From: Pseudogulbenkiania subflava DSM 22618
GTDB lineage: Bacteria > Pseudomonadota > Gammaproteobacteria > Burkholderiales > Chromobacteriaceae
Direction of reading: 5' to 3'
Length of the DNA stretch: 64,000 bases
Assembly: GCF_900177275.1 (NCBI RefSeq)
Contig: NZ_FXAG01000015.1
Coordinates: 1-64,000, forward strand
This document shows positions 9,894-20,019 of this stretch, piece by piece; within the stretch, counting starts at the first letter, position 1; every line of letters starts with the position of its first letter. Under the pieces are notes generated by a model. That model was not told where the DNA came from and did not search any database. It was given only the letters and a program-made list of their open reading frames with translations. A program made the translations under genes and the position numbers.

Positions 9894-10634
9894 TTAGACG
9901 CTCAACTCGTCGGCCAGGTTCTGGGCTTGGGCGAAGTCGATGCTGCCTTCGTAAATGGCGCGGCCGGTGATGGCACCTTCGATGCCTTCGCCTTCCACCG
10001 CGCACAGCTGCTTGATGTCGTCGAGGTTGGTCAGGCCGCCGGAGGCGATCACCGGGATGGTCAACGCCTGTGCCAGCTTGACGGTGGCGTCGATGTTGAC
10101 GCCGTTGAGCATGCCGTCACGGCCAATGTCGGTGTAGATCACCGAGGCCACGCCGTAATCCTCGAAACGCTTGGCCAGATCGATCACGTTGTGCGGGGTG
10201 ATCTTGGCCCAGCCGTCGATAGCGACCATGCCGTCCTTGGCGTCGAGGCCGACGATGACCTGTCCGGGGAAGGCGTCGCAGGCGTCATGCAGGAAGCCGG
10301 GGTTCTTCACCGCGGCGGTGCCGATGATGACGTACTTGAGACCCATGCCGAGATAGGCATCAATGGTATCAAGGTCACGGATACCGCCGCCCAACTGTAC
10401 CGGCATGTCATCGCCCACTTCGGCGAGGATATCGCGGATCACGCTGAGGTTCTTCGGCTTGCCGGCGAAGGCACCGTTCAGATCAACGAGGTGCAGGCGG
10501 CGGGCGCCCTGGTCGCGCCAGTGCAGCGCGACCTTGACCGGGTCGTCGGAAAATACGGTGGCATCTTCCATCACGCCTTGCTTGAGGCGGACACACTGAC
10601 CGTCTTTCAGGTCGATAGCGGGAATGAGCAGCAT
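9894..10634 (-). CDS. hisA: ProFAR isomerase HisA
   Basis: 246-residue TIM barrel, homologous to HisF. It begins [20 protein letters not shown] (catalytic Asp) and contains [10 protein letters not shown] and ASGGLTN. It isomerises ProFAR to PRFAR. Normal length; 21 bp after hisH. Confidence 0.97.
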   Translation of the reverse strand: MLLIPAIDLKDGQCVRLKQGVMEDATVFSDDPVKVALHWRDQGARRLHLVDLNGAFAGKPKNLSVIRDILAEVGDDMPVQLGGGIRDLDTIDAYLGMGLKYVIIGTAAVKNPGFLHDACDAFPGQVIVGLDAKDGMVAIDGWAKITPHNVIDLAKRFEDYGVASVIYTDIGRDGMLNGVNIDATVKLAQALTIPVIASGGLTNLDDIKQLCAVEGEGIEGAITGRAIYEGSIDFAQAQNLADELSV

Positions 10635-10655
10635 GGTGCGTTGCGTCGTAGAAAG

Positions 10656-11297
10656 TTAAACAGCGCCGTCCCAGGCGAGGAAGTTCTTCATCATCTGAAG
10701 TCCCGCGCGGTGGCTCTTTTCGGTGTGAAACTGGGTTGCGAACACGTTGTCGCGCCCCACGATGCAGGAAAACCGGCCAGGATATTCGCACTCGGCCAGG
10801 GTCAGGCCGGGGTCGGCCGGGGCGAAATGGTAGCTGTGCACGAAGTAGAAGCGCTCGCCGTCGTCGATGCCGGCGAACAGCGGGTGCGGCCGGGTCTGGA
10901 ACACCCGGTTCCAGCCCATGTGCGGCACCTTGAGGCGATCGCCGTTGGCGTCGACCATGCCGTCGGCAAAACGCACTACGTTGCCGGCAAACAGCCCGAG
11001 ACCGGGGGTATCCCCCTCCGCGCTGTGCTCGAACAACAGCTGGGCGCCAACGCAGATGCCGAAGAACGGCTTGCTCTTGGTGGTTTCGATCACCGCTTCG
11101 GCCAAGCCGTAGCTATTCAGTTCGCGCATGCAATCGGGCATGGCGCCCTGCCCCGGAAACACCACCTTGTCGGCCTTGACGATGGCCTCGGGGTCGCGCG
11201 TCAGAAACACCTCGGCACCAACCTCGTTGACGGCCTCGACGGATTTCAGCACGGAGTGCAGGTTGCCCATGCCGTAGTCGATAACGGCGACTTTCAT
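10656..11297 (-). CDS. hisH: Imidazole glycerol phosphate synthase, glutamine amidotransferase subunit HisH
   Basis: 213 residues of class I glutamine amidotransferase. Start [20 protein letters not shown], oxyanion region [11 protein letters not shown], nucleophile in [13 protein letters not shown], and C-terminal catalytic His/Glu in [10 protein letters not shown]. The start ATG at 11297 overlaps the hisB stop by 4 bp. A longer upstream in-frame extension lies inside hisB and is not used. Supplies ammonia to HisF. Confidence 0.96.
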   Translation of the reverse strand: MKVAVIDYGMGNLHSVLKSVEAVNEVGAEVFLTRDPEAIVKADKVVFPGQGAMPDCMRELNSYGLAEAVIETTKSKPFFGICVGAQLLFEHSAEGDTPGLGLFAGNVVRFADGMVDANGDRLKVPHMGWNRVFQTRPHPLFAGIDDGERFYFVHSYHFAPADPGLTLAECEYPGRFSCIVGRDNVFATQFHTEKSHRAGLQMMKNFLAWDGAV

Positions 11298-11893
11298 GCT
11301 GTCAGCGTCCCTTTGGTGGACGGCGTCACGCCGGCCATGCGTTCGTCGAACTCGACCGCCATGCGCAGCGCCCGGCCGAAGGCCTTGAACACGGTTTCGG
11401 CCTGGTGGTGGCTGTTGACGCCGCGCAGGTTGTCGATGTGCAGCGTCACCATCGAGTGGTTGACGAAGCCGTGGAAAAATTCGGAGAACAGGTCGACGTC
11501 GAAGCCGCCGATGGCGGCGCGGGTGAAGTCGATGTGGTACTGCAGGCCGGGACGGCCGGACAGGTCGATCACCACGCGCGAGAGCGCCTCGTCGAGCGGC
11601 ACGTAGGCATGGCCGTAGCGACGGATGCCCTTCTTGTCGCCGATGGCCTTGGCGAAGGCTTGGCCGAAGGTGATGCCGATGTCCTCGACAGTATGGTGGG
11701 CGTCGATGTGCAGATCGCCCTTGGCGACGATTTCGATGTCGATCAGGCCGTGGCGGGCGATCTGGTCCAGCATATGGTCGAGGAACGGCACGCCGGTATC
11801 GAAATGGGAGTGGCCGGTGCCGTCCAGGTTGAGGCTGACGGTGATCTGGGTTTCCAGCGTATTGCGGGTAACGGTAGCGGTGCGCATGGTCAT
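11294..11893 (-). CDS. hisB: Imidazoleglycerol-phosphate dehydratase HisB
   Basis: 199 residues. It has the duplicated metal-binding motifs [11 protein letters not shown] / [10 protein letters not shown] and [20 protein letters not shown] / [13 protein letters not shown]. This is the monofunctional dehydratase, without the phosphatase domain found in enterobacteria. The start overlaps the hisC stop by 4 bp; an internal ATG two codons later (MRTATV) is an alternative. Confidence 0.97.
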   Translation of the reverse strand: MTMRTATVTRNTLETQITVSLNLDGTGHSHFDTGVPFLDHMLDQIARHGLIDIEIVAKGDLHIDAHHTVEDIGITFGQAFAKAIGDKKGIRRYGHAYVPLDEALSRVVIDLSGRPGLQYHIDFTRAAIGGFDVDLFSEFFHGFVNHSMVTLHIDNLRGVNSHHQAETVFKAFGRALRMAVEFDERMAGVTPSTKGTLTA

Positions 11894-12960
11894 TCGAAAT
11901 AGGCGTTAAGCGCGGCAAGTACCGCGGAATTCTCGTCCGGCGAGCCGACGGTGAAGCGCAGGCAATGCGCAAGCAAGGGGTGGGCGCCGTGCAGGTTCTT
12001 GATCAGGATGCCCTGCTGACGCAGGTAGTCGAACAGGTCCGGGGCGTCTGGGACGCGGACCGTGAGGAAATTGGCCTCGCTCGGGAATACGGTGCAGGCT
12101 GGCCACTGTGCCAGCGCTTCGGCCAACCTGGCACGCTCGCGGCGCAGTTCGCTGGCTTGGGCATCGAACACATCCATGTGCTTGAGCGCCACCTTGGCGG
12201 CGGCCTGGGTCAGCACGTTGACGTTGTACGGCGGGCGCACCTTGTCGAGTTCGGCGATCCAGTCCGGAGAGCCGGCGGCGTAACCCAGGCGGATGCCGGC
12301 CAGGCCGAGCTTGGACAGCGTGCGCATCACCAGCAGGTTGTCGACGCGACCGGCGAGATCCATGAAGCTGTCGTCGGCGAAGGCCTGGTAGGCCTCGTCG
12401 ACCACCACCAGCCCCGGCGCGGCGTCCAATACCGCCAACACATCTTCACGCGGGAAGCGGTTGCCGGTCGGGTTGTTGGGGTAGGACAGAAACACCACGG
12501 CAGGCTGGTGCCGTTCGATGGCGGCCAGCATCGCCGGCAGGTCGAGGGTAAAGTCCGCCTTGAGCGGCACGCCGACGTACTCCAGCCGGGAGAACAGCGC
12601 GTTCATCTTGTACATGACGAACGACGGCTCGGCCGCCAGCATCACCGCGCCGGGCCTGGCCAAGGCCTGTGCCACCAGCGTGATGATTTCGTCGGAGCCG
12701 TTGCCGAGCAACACCTCGGCCGCCGCCGGGATGGCGAACGCGTTCTTGAGCTGCTGCTTCAAGCCGCCCCCGTGCGGATCGGGATAGCGGTTGATCAGCG
12801 CGTCGGCCAGCGCCTGCCCCAGTTCCGCGCGCAGCGGTTGCGGCAGGCGGTAGGGGTTCTCCATGGCGTCGAGCTTGATCAGGCCCGAGGCATCGGCGAC
12901 GTGATAGGCGCCCATGGCGGCGATTTCCGGGCGGACCAGGTGTTGTGCAGACAGTTTCAT
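11890..12960 (-). CDS. hisC: Histidinol-phosphate aminotransferase HisC
   Basis: 356-residue fold type I PLP enzyme. Visible are KLDAMENPY, the substrate loop [21 protein letters not shown], and the PLP-binding Lys in [16 protein letters not shown]. The start at 12960 (MKLSAQHLV) is chosen because the protein then begins at the usual distance from the first motif; the in-frame extension to 13041 is not conserved-looking. An exact copy of the 12-mer CTTCGGCCAACC lies inside it (12117-12128). The 130 bp before hisD contain nothing recognisable. Confidence 0.96.
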   Translation of the reverse strand: MKLSAQHLVRPEIAAMGAYHVADASGLIKLDAMENPYRLPQPLRAELGQALADALINRYPDPHGGGLKQQLKNAFAIPAAAEVLLGNGSDEIITLVAQALARPGAVMLAAEPSFVMYKMNALFSRLEYVGVPLKADFTLDLPAMLAAIERHQPAVVFLSYPNNPTGNRFPREDVLAVLDAAPGLVVVDEAYQAFADDSFMDLAGRVDNLLVMRTLSKLGLAGIRLGYAAGSPDWIAELDKVRPPYNVNVLTQAAAKVALKHMDVFDAQASELRRERARLAEALAQWPACTVFPSEANFLTVRVPDAPDLFDYLRQQGILIKNLHGAHPLLAHCLRFTVGSPDENSAVLAALNAYFE

Positions 12961-13090
12961 CTCGATTCCACGAACCGGCCGATGACGGCCGGGACGCTGC
13001 GGCCCGGCATGGGCCGGCTCAGGGTGGCGACAAGTCGTCATCGTACCGCGTTCGTTCCGATTGGGCTACTCGGGGACGGTCTCGCCCGCC

Positions 13091-14383
13091 TCATTTATCC
13101 AGCCGGAATTCGGCGGCGCGGGCGTGGGCGGTCAGGCCCTCGCCGTGGGCCAGCACGCTGGCGATCTGGCCGAGCTTCTGCGCGCCGGCGTGCGAGACGC
13201 GGATCAGGCTGGTGCGCTTCTGGAAGTCGTACACCCCGAGCGGGCTGGCAAAACGCGCGGTGCGGCTGGTCGGCAGCACGTGGTTGGGGCCGGCGCAGTA
13301 GTCGCCCAACGATTCCGACGTGAAGCGGCCCATGAAGATGGCGCCGGCGTGCTTGAGACCCGGCAGCCACACCTCGGGCTCGGCCACCGACAGCTCGAGG
13401 TGCTCCGGGGCGATGTAGTTGGCGATGGCGCAGGCCTCGGCCAGGTCCATCACCTCGATCAGCGCGCCGCGGTTGCCGAGGCTGGCCTCGATGATGGCGC
13501 GGCGCGGCATGGCCGACAGCAGTTTCTCGATGCTGGCCTCGACCTTGGCGATGTAGTCGGCCGACGGGCACAGCAGGATGGCCTGGGCGATTTCGTCGTG
13601 CTCGGCCTGGCTGAACAGGTCCATGGCGATCCAGTCCGGATCGGTCTCGCCATCGCAGATCACCAGGATCTCGGACGGGCCGGCCACCATGTCGATGCCG
13701 ACCACGCCGAACACGCGGCGCTTGGCGGCGGCGACGTAGGCGTTGCCGGGGCCGGTGATCTTGTCGACCTGCGGCACGCTCTCGGTGCCGTAGGCCAGCG
13801 CGGCGACGGCCTGCGCCCCGCCCACGGTGAACACCTTGTCGACGCCGGCGACGTAGGCGGCGGCCAGCACCAGGTCGTTCTTCTCGCCGCCCGGGGTCGG
13901 CACCACCATGATGATCTCGCCCACGCCGGCCACCTTGGCCGGCAGCGCGTTCATCAGCACCGAGCTGGGGTAGGCGGCCTTGCCGCCCGGCACGTAGATG
14001 CCGACGCGGTCAAGCGCGGTGACCTGCTGACCGAGCAGCGTGCCGTCCTCGTCCTCGTAGCTCCACGACTGCATCAGTTGCTTCTCGTGGTAACGCCGCA
14101 CACGGCCGGCGGCGGCTTCCAGCGCCTCGCGCACCTCGGAGGACAGACGCTTATAGGCGGCCTCGAGCTCGTCGCGCGACAACGTCAGGCCGGCCATCGA
14201 GGCGGCGTCGGTGCGGTCGAAGCGGTTGGTGTACTCCACCAGCGCCGCGTCGCCGCGCGCCTTGACGTCGTCGCAGATGGCAGCAACGGCGGCATCGACC
14301 GCCGGGTCCTGCGCGGTTTCAAACGCCAGCAGCGCCTTGAGGCGCTCGGCAAAATCGGCTTGGGAGGAAGAGAGTCGCAGCAT
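13091..14383 (-). CDS. hisD: Histidinol dehydrogenase HisD
   Basis: 430 residues. Characteristic motifs are [51 protein letters not shown] (here given only as recognisable parts), [11 protein letters not shown] and LSQAEHDE (SQAEHD with catalytic Glu/His). It oxidises histidinol to histidine in two NAD-dependent steps. It lies 18 bp downstream of hisG. Confidence 0.97.
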   Translation of the reverse strand: MLRLSSSQADFAERLKALLAFETAQDPAVDAAVAAICDDVKARGDAALVEYTNRFDRTDAASMAGLTLSRDELEAAYKRLSSEVREALEAAAGRVRRYHEKQLMQSWSYEDEDGTLLGQQVTALDRVGIYVPGGKAAYPSSVLMNALPAKVAGVGEIIMVVPTPGGEKNDLVLAAAYVAGVDKVFTVGGAQAVAALAYGTESVPQVDKITGPGNAYVAAAKRRVFGVVGIDMVAGPSEILVICDGETDPDWIAMDLFSQAEHDEIAQAILLCPSADYIAKVEASIEKLLSAMPRRAIIEASLGNRGALIEVMDLAEACAIANYIAPEHLELSVAEPEVWLPGLKHAGAIFMGRFTSESLGDYCAGPNHVLPTSRTARFASPLGVYDFQKRTSLIRVSHAGAQKLGQIASVLAHGEGLTAHARAAEFRLDK

Positions 14384-14401
14384 GCTGGTTCCGTTTCTGG
14401 C

Positions 14402-15043
14402 TCAGGCCGGCACGGCCGAGGCGAAGGCATCCAGCACCGGCTGGATGGTGTTGTATTTCAGCTTCAGCGCGGCCTGGTTCACCACCAGTCGCGAACTGAT
14501 ATCGAGGATGTGCTCGACCGCCTGCAGGTTGTTGGCGCGCAGGGTACCGCCGGTGGACACCAGGTCGACGATGGCGTCGGCCAGGCCGACCAGCGGCGCC
14601 AGTTCCATCGAGCCGTACAGCTTGATGATGTCGACGTGCACGCCCTTCTGCGCGAAGTGCTCGCGGGCGATCTTGGGGTACTTGGTGGCCACCTTGAGGC
14701 GCGCGCCGTGCTTGACGGCGTCTTCGTAGTCGAAGCCATTCTGCACCGCCACCATCATCTTGCACTTGGCGATGTTGAGGTCGAGCGGCTGGTACAGGCC
14801 AGCGCCGCCGTGCTCGATCAGCACGTCGCGCCCGGCGATGCCGAGATCGGCGGCGCCGTACTGCACATAGGTCGGCACATCGGAGGCACGCACGATGACC
14901 AGGCGCACGTCCGGATGGTTGGTGCCGATGATCAGCTTGCGCGAGGACTCCGGGTCTTCGGCCGGAACGATACCGGCGGCGGCCAGCAGAGGCAGGGTTT
15001 CTTCAAAAATGCGGCCCTTGGACAGGGCAATCGTCAGCGTCAT
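14402..15043 (-). CDS. hisG: ATP phosphoribosyltransferase, short form HisG(S)
   Basis: 213 residues. [20 protein letters not shown] at the N-terminus and the PRPP-binding [14 protein letters not shown] are clear. The length shows the short form, which lacks the C-terminal regulatory domain and in known cases needs HisZ for activity and feedback control. No hisZ is present in this window, so it must lie elsewhere. First gene of the his cluster. Confidence 0.96.
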   Translation of the reverse strand: MTLTIALSKGRIFEETLPLLAAAGIVPAEDPESSRKLIIGTNHPDVRLVIVRASDVPTYVQYGAADLGIAGRDVLIEHGGAGLYQPLDLNIAKCKMMVAVQNGFDYEDAVKHGARLKVATKYPKIAREHFAQKGVHVDIIKLYGSMELAPLVGLADAIVDLVSTGGTLRANNLQAVEHILDISSRLVVNQAALKLKYNTIQPVLDAFASAVPA

Positions 15044-15082
15044 GGCGAGGCTCAGGCAATCAATATTCAGTAAGGTTGGGCA

Positions 15083-15889
15083 TCAGGGCATCAGGGCACG
15101 GCGTTCGCGCTCGAGCTGCCCGACGTAACGCTGGATCAGGTTTTCCATGGCGGTCGGCAGCTGCTGGAAGGCGCAACCGATGCGCAGCGCATCCTGTCCG
15201 TTGCGGCGCTGCACCGGCAGGCGGTGGCGCACTTCGAGGCGAACCTGCAGCACGCCCAGCGGCTTGAGGTCGAGCGAGCAGTCGTAGTACACCTGCCCGA
15301 CGTCGAAACCCGGCGTGGACGGCGACGGCAGCCAGAACGACAGGCCGCCCAGGCTGATGTCGAACAGCGGCAGGTCGAGCGTGTGCTGCGGGTAGTCGAG
15401 GATGCGGCAGATCACCGGGTTGGCGACCGGGGTCTGGATGCGGAAGAACTCGCGCCGCTGCAGCTTGATCACCTGCTCCGGCAGGTCGACCTCGAACGCC
15501 GGGCGTCCGTCCAGCTCGATGCGCCGTGGCTGGCCGGTAACGAACTGGGTTTTCACGCCGTCCGGCGAGCAGACGAAGACATTGCGCTCGCTGGCCAGGA
15601 ATTGCTCGTTGACGCCGGGTTCGGCCCCCCAGTCCAGCGTCAGGGTGCCGTTCTGGGCATCGACGCCGAGGATACGGGTGAGGATGAAGGTGCGGCCCTT
15701 GTTGGAAAACACCGTCACCATATGGCCCTGCTGGGCAATGCTGCGCAGATGATGGGCAATCTCGACCGGCGATGCCAGGGTGTAGTTGGCCAGGTCCAGC
15801 GCGTCACTGGGGGCGACCGGGCTATCGGAGCGGTTTTCTTCGGTCACAATCACGACTTTCGGTATCTTCGGCGGCGCATCGGCGCCCAT
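15083..15889 (-). CDS. ycgR: YcgR-like flagellar brake protein (YcgR-N + PilZ domains)
   Basis: 268 residues. The N-terminal YcgR-type domain (about 35-135) is followed by a PilZ domain with the c-di-GMP-binding motifs R146xxxR150 (QRREFFR) and D177xSxxG182 (DISLGG), both intact. Proteins of this type bind c-di-GMP and slow the flagellar motor. Its start lies one base after the stop of the SCO gene (TAA A ATG), so it may be translated from the cytochrome oxidase assembly mRNA. hisG follows 39 bp further on. The start codon could lie a few codons further in. Confidence 0.88.
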   Translation of the reverse strand: MGADAPPKIPKVVIVTEENRSDSPVAPSDALDLANYTLASPVEIAHHLRSIAQQGHMVTVFSNKGRTFILTRILGVDAQNGTLTLDWGAEPGVNEQFLASERNVFVCSPDGVKTQFVTGQPRRIELDGRPAFEVDLPEQVIKLQRREFFRIQTPVANPVICRILDYPQHTLDLPLFDISLGGLSFWLPSPSTPGFDVGQVYYDCSLDLKPLGVLQVRLEVRHRLPVQRRNGQDALRIGCAFQQLPTAMENLIQRYVGQLERERRALMP

Positions 15890-15890
15890 T

Positions 15891-16478
15891 TTAGCGTATT
15901 AGCTCTTTTATATCATGAGCCAGATCGGCCGCGGGCAAACCGTAAGGCAGATAGACGCGCAATTGTCCGCTCCGATCGAACAAATAGGCGCCGGCGCTGT
16001 GGTCCACGCTGTAGCCGCCGCCCGGCTCGGCACGCTTCTGCGCCACGATCTTGAAGCGCGCCTCGACCTCGCGTACGGCCTCCGGCGAGCCGCTCAGGCC
16101 GATGAAGCGGGGGTCGAAATGCGGCACGTAGCCGGCCAGCAGTGCCGGGGTGTCGCGCTCGGGGTCGACGGTGATGAACAGTACCTGGACCTGGTCGGCC
16201 TGGGTTTCCAGCAGCTTCATCGCCGAGGCGAATTCGAGCATGGTGGTGGGGCAGACGTCGGGGCAATGGGTATAACCGAAGAACAGCGCCACCACCTTGC
16301 CCTTGAACTCGCTGAGCGAACGGGGCTTGCCGGTGTGATCGGTCAGGGTGAAGTCACCGCCGAACTTGACGCCGGCAATATCGGTCCCCTTGAATTCCGC
16401 CTTCGGGGTGTCGGGAGAACAGGCCAGCAGCGAAGCCAGCAACAAGCATGTCAGCAGTCTGACTATGAATGCGCGCAT
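15891..16478 (-). CDS. SCO1/SenC family copper chaperone lipoprotein
   Basis: 195 residues. A lipoprotein signal with lipobox ending at Cys20 (LLLASLLAC) is followed by a thioredoxin fold with the copper ligands C72xxxC76 (CPDVCP) and His160 (SVDHSAG). It delivers copper to the CuA site of cytochrome oxidase subunit II. The ATG at 16478 shares one base with the cyoE stop (TGATG); a start six codons upstream is possible but would spoil the lipoprotein signal. Confidence 0.93.
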   Translation of the reverse strand: MRAFIVRLLTCLLLASLLACSPDTPKAEFKGTDIAGVKFGGDFTLTDHTGKPRSLSEFKGKVVALFFGYTHCPDVCPTTMLEFASAMKLLETQADQVQVLFITVDPERDTPALLAGYVPHFDPRFIGLSGSPEAVREVEARFKIVAQKRAEPGGGYSVDHSAGAYLFDRSGQLRVYLPYGLPAADLAHDIKELIR

Positions 16479-17377
16479 CAGTACGGAGCAATCCACCAGT
16501 AGTGATCGATCAGCAGGGCCGCAAACAGCCAGGTCAGGTACCAGATCGACCAGGTGAAGGTGCGGCGCGAGAGGGCGTCAGCATACTGGCGATGGAGATG
16601 GGCGGCAAGCCAGATAAAACGGGCGTTGAGCATGACAACGGCGACAAGGTAGAGCAGGCCTGCCTCGCGCAGTGCGACCGGGAGCAACGTCACCCCGGCC
16701 AAGAGGCAGGCATAGAGCAGGATGGACAGGGTGGTGAAACGGATGCCATGGGTGACTGGCAGCATTGGCAGACCGGCGCGGGCGTAATCGTCGCGACGGT
16801 ACAGCGCCAGCGCCCAGAAGTGCGGCGGGGTCCAGGTGTAGATGATCAGGAACAGCACCAACGGCAGCGCGCTGATGTCGCCGGTGACGGCAGCCCAGCC
16901 CAGTACCGGCGGCATGGCGCCGCTGGCGCCGCCGATCACGATGTTCTGCGGGGTGTTGGGCTTGAGCAGCAGGGTATAAACGATGGCATAACCGACGAAG
17001 GTGGCCAGCGTCAGCCAGGCGGTGAGCGCGTTGACGAAGGCGACCAGCAGCGCCATGCCGAAGCCGCCGGCGGTGAGCGCCACCAGCAGCGTCTCCAGCA
17101 CGCCGGCCTCGCCGCGCGCGGTGGCGCGCCAGGCGGTGCGGCGCATGCGAGCGTCGACGGTGCGTTCGACCAGGCAGTTGACCATCGCCGCCGCCCCGGC
17201 GACCAGCGCGATGCCGAGCGTGGCGGGAATCACCAGGTTGGCCGAAGGCAGCTCGGGTGTGGCGAGGAACATGCCGATCACGGCACAGAACACGATCAGC
17301 GCCACCACGCGCGGCTTGGCCAATTGCCACAAGGCGCGGACGTGGCTCCGGGCGAAATGATGGCTCAGCGTCGTCAT
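16478..17377 (-). CDS. cyoE: Protoheme IX farnesyltransferase (heme O synthase)
   Basis: 299 residues with multiple membrane segments. It carries the prenyl-acceptor motif [15 protein letters not shown] (NxxxDxxxD-like) and the second [26 protein letters not shown] region typical of CyoE/CtaB/COX10. It farnesylates heme B to heme O. The ATG at 17377 overlaps the ctaA stop by 4 bp. An exact reverse-oriented copy of the repeated 12-mer lies at 17236-17247. Confidence 0.96.
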   Translation of the reverse strand: MTTLSHHFARSHVRALWQLAKPRVVALIVFCAVIGMFLATPELPSANLVIPATLGIALVAGAAAMVNCLVERTVDARMRRTAWRATARGEAGVLETLLVALTAGGFGMALLVAFVNALTAWLTLATFVGYAIVYTLLLKPNTPQNIVIGGASGAMPPVLGWAAVTGDISALPLVLFLIIYTWTPPHFWALALYRRDDYARAGLPMLPVTHGIRFTTLSILLYACLLAGVTLLPVALREAGLLYLVAVVMLNARFIWLAAHLHRQYADALSRRTFTWSIWYLTWLFAALLIDHYWWIAPY

Positions 17378-18390
17378 TGCAGGCTCCTTTTGTCGGCCAG
17401 GCCGTGGTGCAGCCGGACGGACAGCTTGGGCAGCGCCGGCAAGGCGCGCCAGCGGCATTGTGCGGCGAGCAGCACCGTCGCCGACAGCAACAACAATGCC
17501 CCGGCGTTATGCGCCACCGCCAGCGGCAACGGCAGTTGCAACAGCACATTGGCGATGCCCAGCACCACTTGCAGCAGCCAGGCCCCCAGCAACAGCAACA
17601 GTGACGGACGCAAAGCAGCCTGGCGCCAGCCCCTCAACACCAGCGTCCACACCAGCACGGACACCAGGGCCGCGCCGGCACGATGCAGCCAATGGATGGC
17701 GATCAGGTTGGCGCTGTCGAGCGGTGTGCCGTCCGGCGCCATACCCAGCTCCCGCCACAGATGGAAGGCGTGCTCGAAGCGCATCGCCGGCGGCAGCCAG
17801 GCGCCATTGCAGGTAGGAAAGCCCTGGCAGGCCAGCGCGGCGTAGTTGGACGAGACCCAGCCGCCGAGCGCGATCTGCAGCAGCACCGCCAGTACCAGCA
17901 GCCACGCCAGCCCGGTGACGGCATGAGGCACCTCGACGGCCGGCCGACGCAAGCCGAACCAGAGCAGCCCGGCGGCGAGGCTCATGCCGCCGATCAGGTG
18001 CAGCGAGACGATGGCGGGCTTGAGCAACAGGGTGACGGTCCACATACCGAGCAGGCCCTGCAACACCACCCCACCGAGCAGCAGGCTGGCCGGCAGCCGC
18101 TCGCGGCGCTGGCTCCAGGCCAGCACGGCGGTGAGCAGGATGACCAACCCCAGCGAGGCCGCCAAGTAGCGATGCAGCATTTCCTTCCACGCCTTGGGCA
18201 GGCTCACCGGGCCGTCGGGGTGGGCCACGGCGACCTGCTGGATGGTGTCGGCGGCATGATGAGGGGAGAGCTGACCGTAACAGCCGGGCCAGTCGGGACA
18301 CCCCAGGCCGGCGTCGGACAACCGCACGTAGGCGCCGAACGGCACCACGAGACAGGCCAGCAGGATGGCGAAACCGATGAGCTTTCTCAT
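17374..18390 (-). CDS. ctaA: Heme A synthase CtaA/COX15
   Basis: 338 residues with eight predicted membrane segments. It contains the N-terminal [20 protein letters not shown] signature, conserved heme-ligand histidines ([34 protein letters not shown]) and the Cys pair region [15 protein letters not shown]. It converts heme O to heme A. The ATG at 18390 has a GGGGAG Shine-Dalgarno; the upstream in-frame extension is rejected. Confidence 0.96.
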   Translation of the reverse strand: MRKLIGFAILLACLVVPFGAYVRLSDAGLGCPDWPGCYGQLSPHHAADTIQQVAVAHPDGPVSLPKAWKEMLHRYLAASLGLVILLTAVLAWSQRRERLPASLLLGGVVLQGLLGMWTVTLLLKPAIVSLHLIGGMSLAAGLLWFGLRRPAVEVPHAVTGLAWLLVLAVLLQIALGGWVSSNYAALACQGFPTCNGAWLPPAMRFEHAFHLWRELGMAPDGTPLDSANLIAIHWLHRAGAALVSVLVWTLVLRGWRQAALRPSLLLLLGAWLLQVVLGIANVLLQLPLPLAVAHNAGALLLLSATVLLAAQCRWRALPALPKLSVRLHHGLADKRSLQ

Positions 18391-18516
18391 GTCTCCCCTT
18401 TCGGACGGGTTTCCCGTCGTGGTCAGCACCGTTTGGCCCACCCGGCCGGCCCCGGCTGGCCGCGGCGGCACGGACGGTGTGTTTTGCGCGCCCGTGCCGG
18501 CACGCGGGGCCCTCGC

Positions 18517-19065
18517 TCAGCCCAGGCCGTTATTGGTCTTGAGCAGTCGGGTCAGCTCGCGGATGACCGGCCCCGGCTCGGCCTGATCGGGGTAGAACAT
18601 CACCTGGTTGCCCAAGGGATCGATCAGGTAGTAGCCGTCGCGACGCAAGGCGGCGGCGGGGTCGAGCGGCAGCCCGAGCAGCCCCGCCGGCAGCGGCCCG
18701 GCATCCGGCGTACGCAGCTCCACGCGCTGCATCCGCGTGAAAGCCTCTCCCTGCGCGGCATGGATCTGCCGCAGCACGAAACGCCGCTGCTTGCAGTCGT
18801 CGGAACACCGCCCGGCCTGCACCGTCAGCAGAACCCACTTGCCCCGGGGCCACCCCTCCTGCCGCGCGCCGGCCAGCGGCGTCACCTCCAGCAGTTGGCC
18901 GTAGCTCTTGCCCCCGGCCGGCGGCATCAGGTAGTACGCCAGGTAGGACCCCAGCACCGGGCTGATGCAACACAAGGCGATCAGCAACAGCTTGAGGCGC
19001 CCCCGGCGCCGCGGTACCGCGCCCCCGGTACCGGCGGATCGACCATCGATGGGCAGGGACATCAT
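18517..19065 (-). CDS. Membrane-anchored conserved protein of the cytochrome oxidase locus (CxxxC, SCO-like)
   Basis: 182 residues. One membrane anchor near residues 25-45 (LLLIALCCISPVLGSYLAYYL) precedes a periplasmic domain with KWVLLTVQAGRCSDDCKQRR, which holds a CxxxC, and DGYYLIDPLGNQVMFY near the end. This layout resembles a thioredoxin-fold/SCO-related protein often found between SURF1 and ctaA. The start overlaps the SURF1 stop by 4 bp. A role in oxidase assembly is inferred from position and the Cys pair only. 126 bp with nothing recognisable separate it from ctaA. Confidence 0.75.
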   Translation of the reverse strand: MMSLPIDGRSAGTGGAVPRRRGRLKLLLIALCCISPVLGSYLAYYLMPPAGGKSYGQLLEVTPLAGARQEGWPRGKWVLLTVQAGRCSDDCKQRRFVLRQIHAAQGEAFTRMQRVELRTPDAGPLPAGLLGLPLDPAAALRRDGYYLIDPLGNQVMFYPDQAEPGPVIRELTRLLKTNNGLG

Positions 19066-19739
19066 GTGCGCCTCCACAACAGCACCGACCCTGCTATCAG
19101 GCATAGCCCAAGCAGCAGCCATTGCAAAGCGTAGCCATAGTGGCGACGGGGATCGAAAGGGGGACGGGCGGGCCAGACCTGCAACGGCGCGGTGGTCTCC
19201 CCCAGCACCACCACCCCGCCGCGCAAGGGCCGGCCCAGGCGCCGGGCTAATTGAACCGGATCGACGTCGTCCACCCGGCCCTGGGTGCCACGCAACGCAC
19301 CGGGCAGCGTGAAGCGCTGGGGCAAGGGCATCCAGCGCCCGTCCAGTCTGGCGGGCAGGGGCGGCAGCGGCGTGCCCGCCTGCGCGTCTGCCAGCCACCC
19401 TCTATCCACCAGCACCGCCGAGCCATCGGCCAGCGCCAGCGGCACCAGCACCCTCACCCCCGGGAGGCCCTCCAGCAGCGAGTTGGCCAGCAGCAATGAC
19501 GCCGCCGCCGGACGGCCATGCAGCTGAACCCGGCTCATGTCCGGCACGGCGGACAGCGCTCGCGTCTGCAGGAGCTCTGCCGGACGCCGTGCCGCCGCGT
19601 CGAACGCCGCCAGCTGGGCGGAGCGAACTTCACCTCGCTGCCATTGCCAGACAGAGAGGAGGCCGGGCACGCCGGCCAGCAAGGCCAGCCCCAGCGCCTG
19701 CCAAGCACGGGACTTTCGTCTAGGCTTACAAGAGGACAC
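19062..19739 (-). CDS. SURF1 family cytochrome oxidase assembly protein
   Basis: About 225 residues. Two membrane helices at the ends (LGLALLAGVPGLLSVWQWQRG; YGYALQWLLLGLCLIAGSVL) flank a periplasmic domain with VLVDRGWL and HYGYALQW, the two SURF1 signatures. It helps insert heme A into subunit I. The start is uncertain. The open frame runs back to an ATG at 19802, inside the divergent DUF2909 gene; the GTG at 19739 gives a protein of usual length, though no Shine-Dalgarno is evident. Confidence 0.85.
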   Translation of the reverse strand: MSSCKPRRKSRAWQALGLALLAGVPGLLSVWQWQRGEVRSAQLAAFDAAARRPAELLQTRALSAVPDMSRVQLHGRPAAASLLLANSLLEGLPGVRVLVPLALADGSAVLVDRGWLADAQAGTPLPPLPARLDGRWMPLPQRFTLPGALRGTQGRVDDVDPVQLARRLGRPLRGGVVVLGETTAPLQVWPARPPFDPRRHYGYALQWLLLGLCLIAGSVLLWRRT

Positions 19740-19758
19740 AGGAAAAGGGGAACCGGAT

Positions 19759-19956
19759 ATGAAACTACTCGTGCTCGTTCTGCTCGCCTGCATCATCCTC
19801 ACCCTGTTCTGGGGACTGAACGGCTTGTTGCGCGCCGAACCGGGGTCGCAACGCGTGGTGCGCTCGCTGACACTGCGGGTCGGCCTATCGATCGGCCTGT
19901 TCTGTCTGTTGATTCTGGGAGCGCTGTTTGGCTGGTGGCGCCCCCATCACCTGTGA
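19759..19956 (+). CDS. Twin transmembrane small protein (DUF2909)
   Basis: 65 residues with two membrane helices (LLVLVLLACIILTLFWGL; GLSIGLFCLLILGALFGW) joined by a basic loop (LRAEPGSQRVVRSLTLR). It matches the DUF2909 family found with cytochrome oxidase genes; function unknown. The ATG at 19759 follows AAAAGGGG. It is the only gene on the plus strand in the oxidase locus. Its start lies about 20 bp from the assumed SURF1 start, leaving no room for two separate promoters. Confidence 0.8.
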   Translation: MKLLVLVLLACIILTLFWGLNGLLRAEPGSQRVVRSLTLRVGLSIGLFCLLILGALFGWWRPHHL

Positions 19957-19966
19957 GTTCCGTACG

Positions 19967-19992
19967 TTCGGCCAACCCTGAGGTTGGCCGAA
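19967..19992. terminator. Inverted pair of the repeated uptake-like 12-mer, hairpin after DUF2909
   Basis: TTCGGCCAACC and its complement GGTTGGCCGAA are separated by four bases, 10 bp after the DUF2909 stop. Each arm is 11 of the 12 bases of the recurring motif CTTCGGCCAACC. It probably acts as a terminator although the T-run is poor. Confidence 0.65.
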
Positions 19993-20019
19993 GAATAAAG
20001 ACGCTGGCCGACACCCCTT

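Noticed and set aside
13061-15073. 670-codon plus-strand open frame over hisD and hisG
   Set aside because: Antisense shadow of two certain genes, His/Gln/Val-rich with no domain; high-GC genomes produce these routinely.
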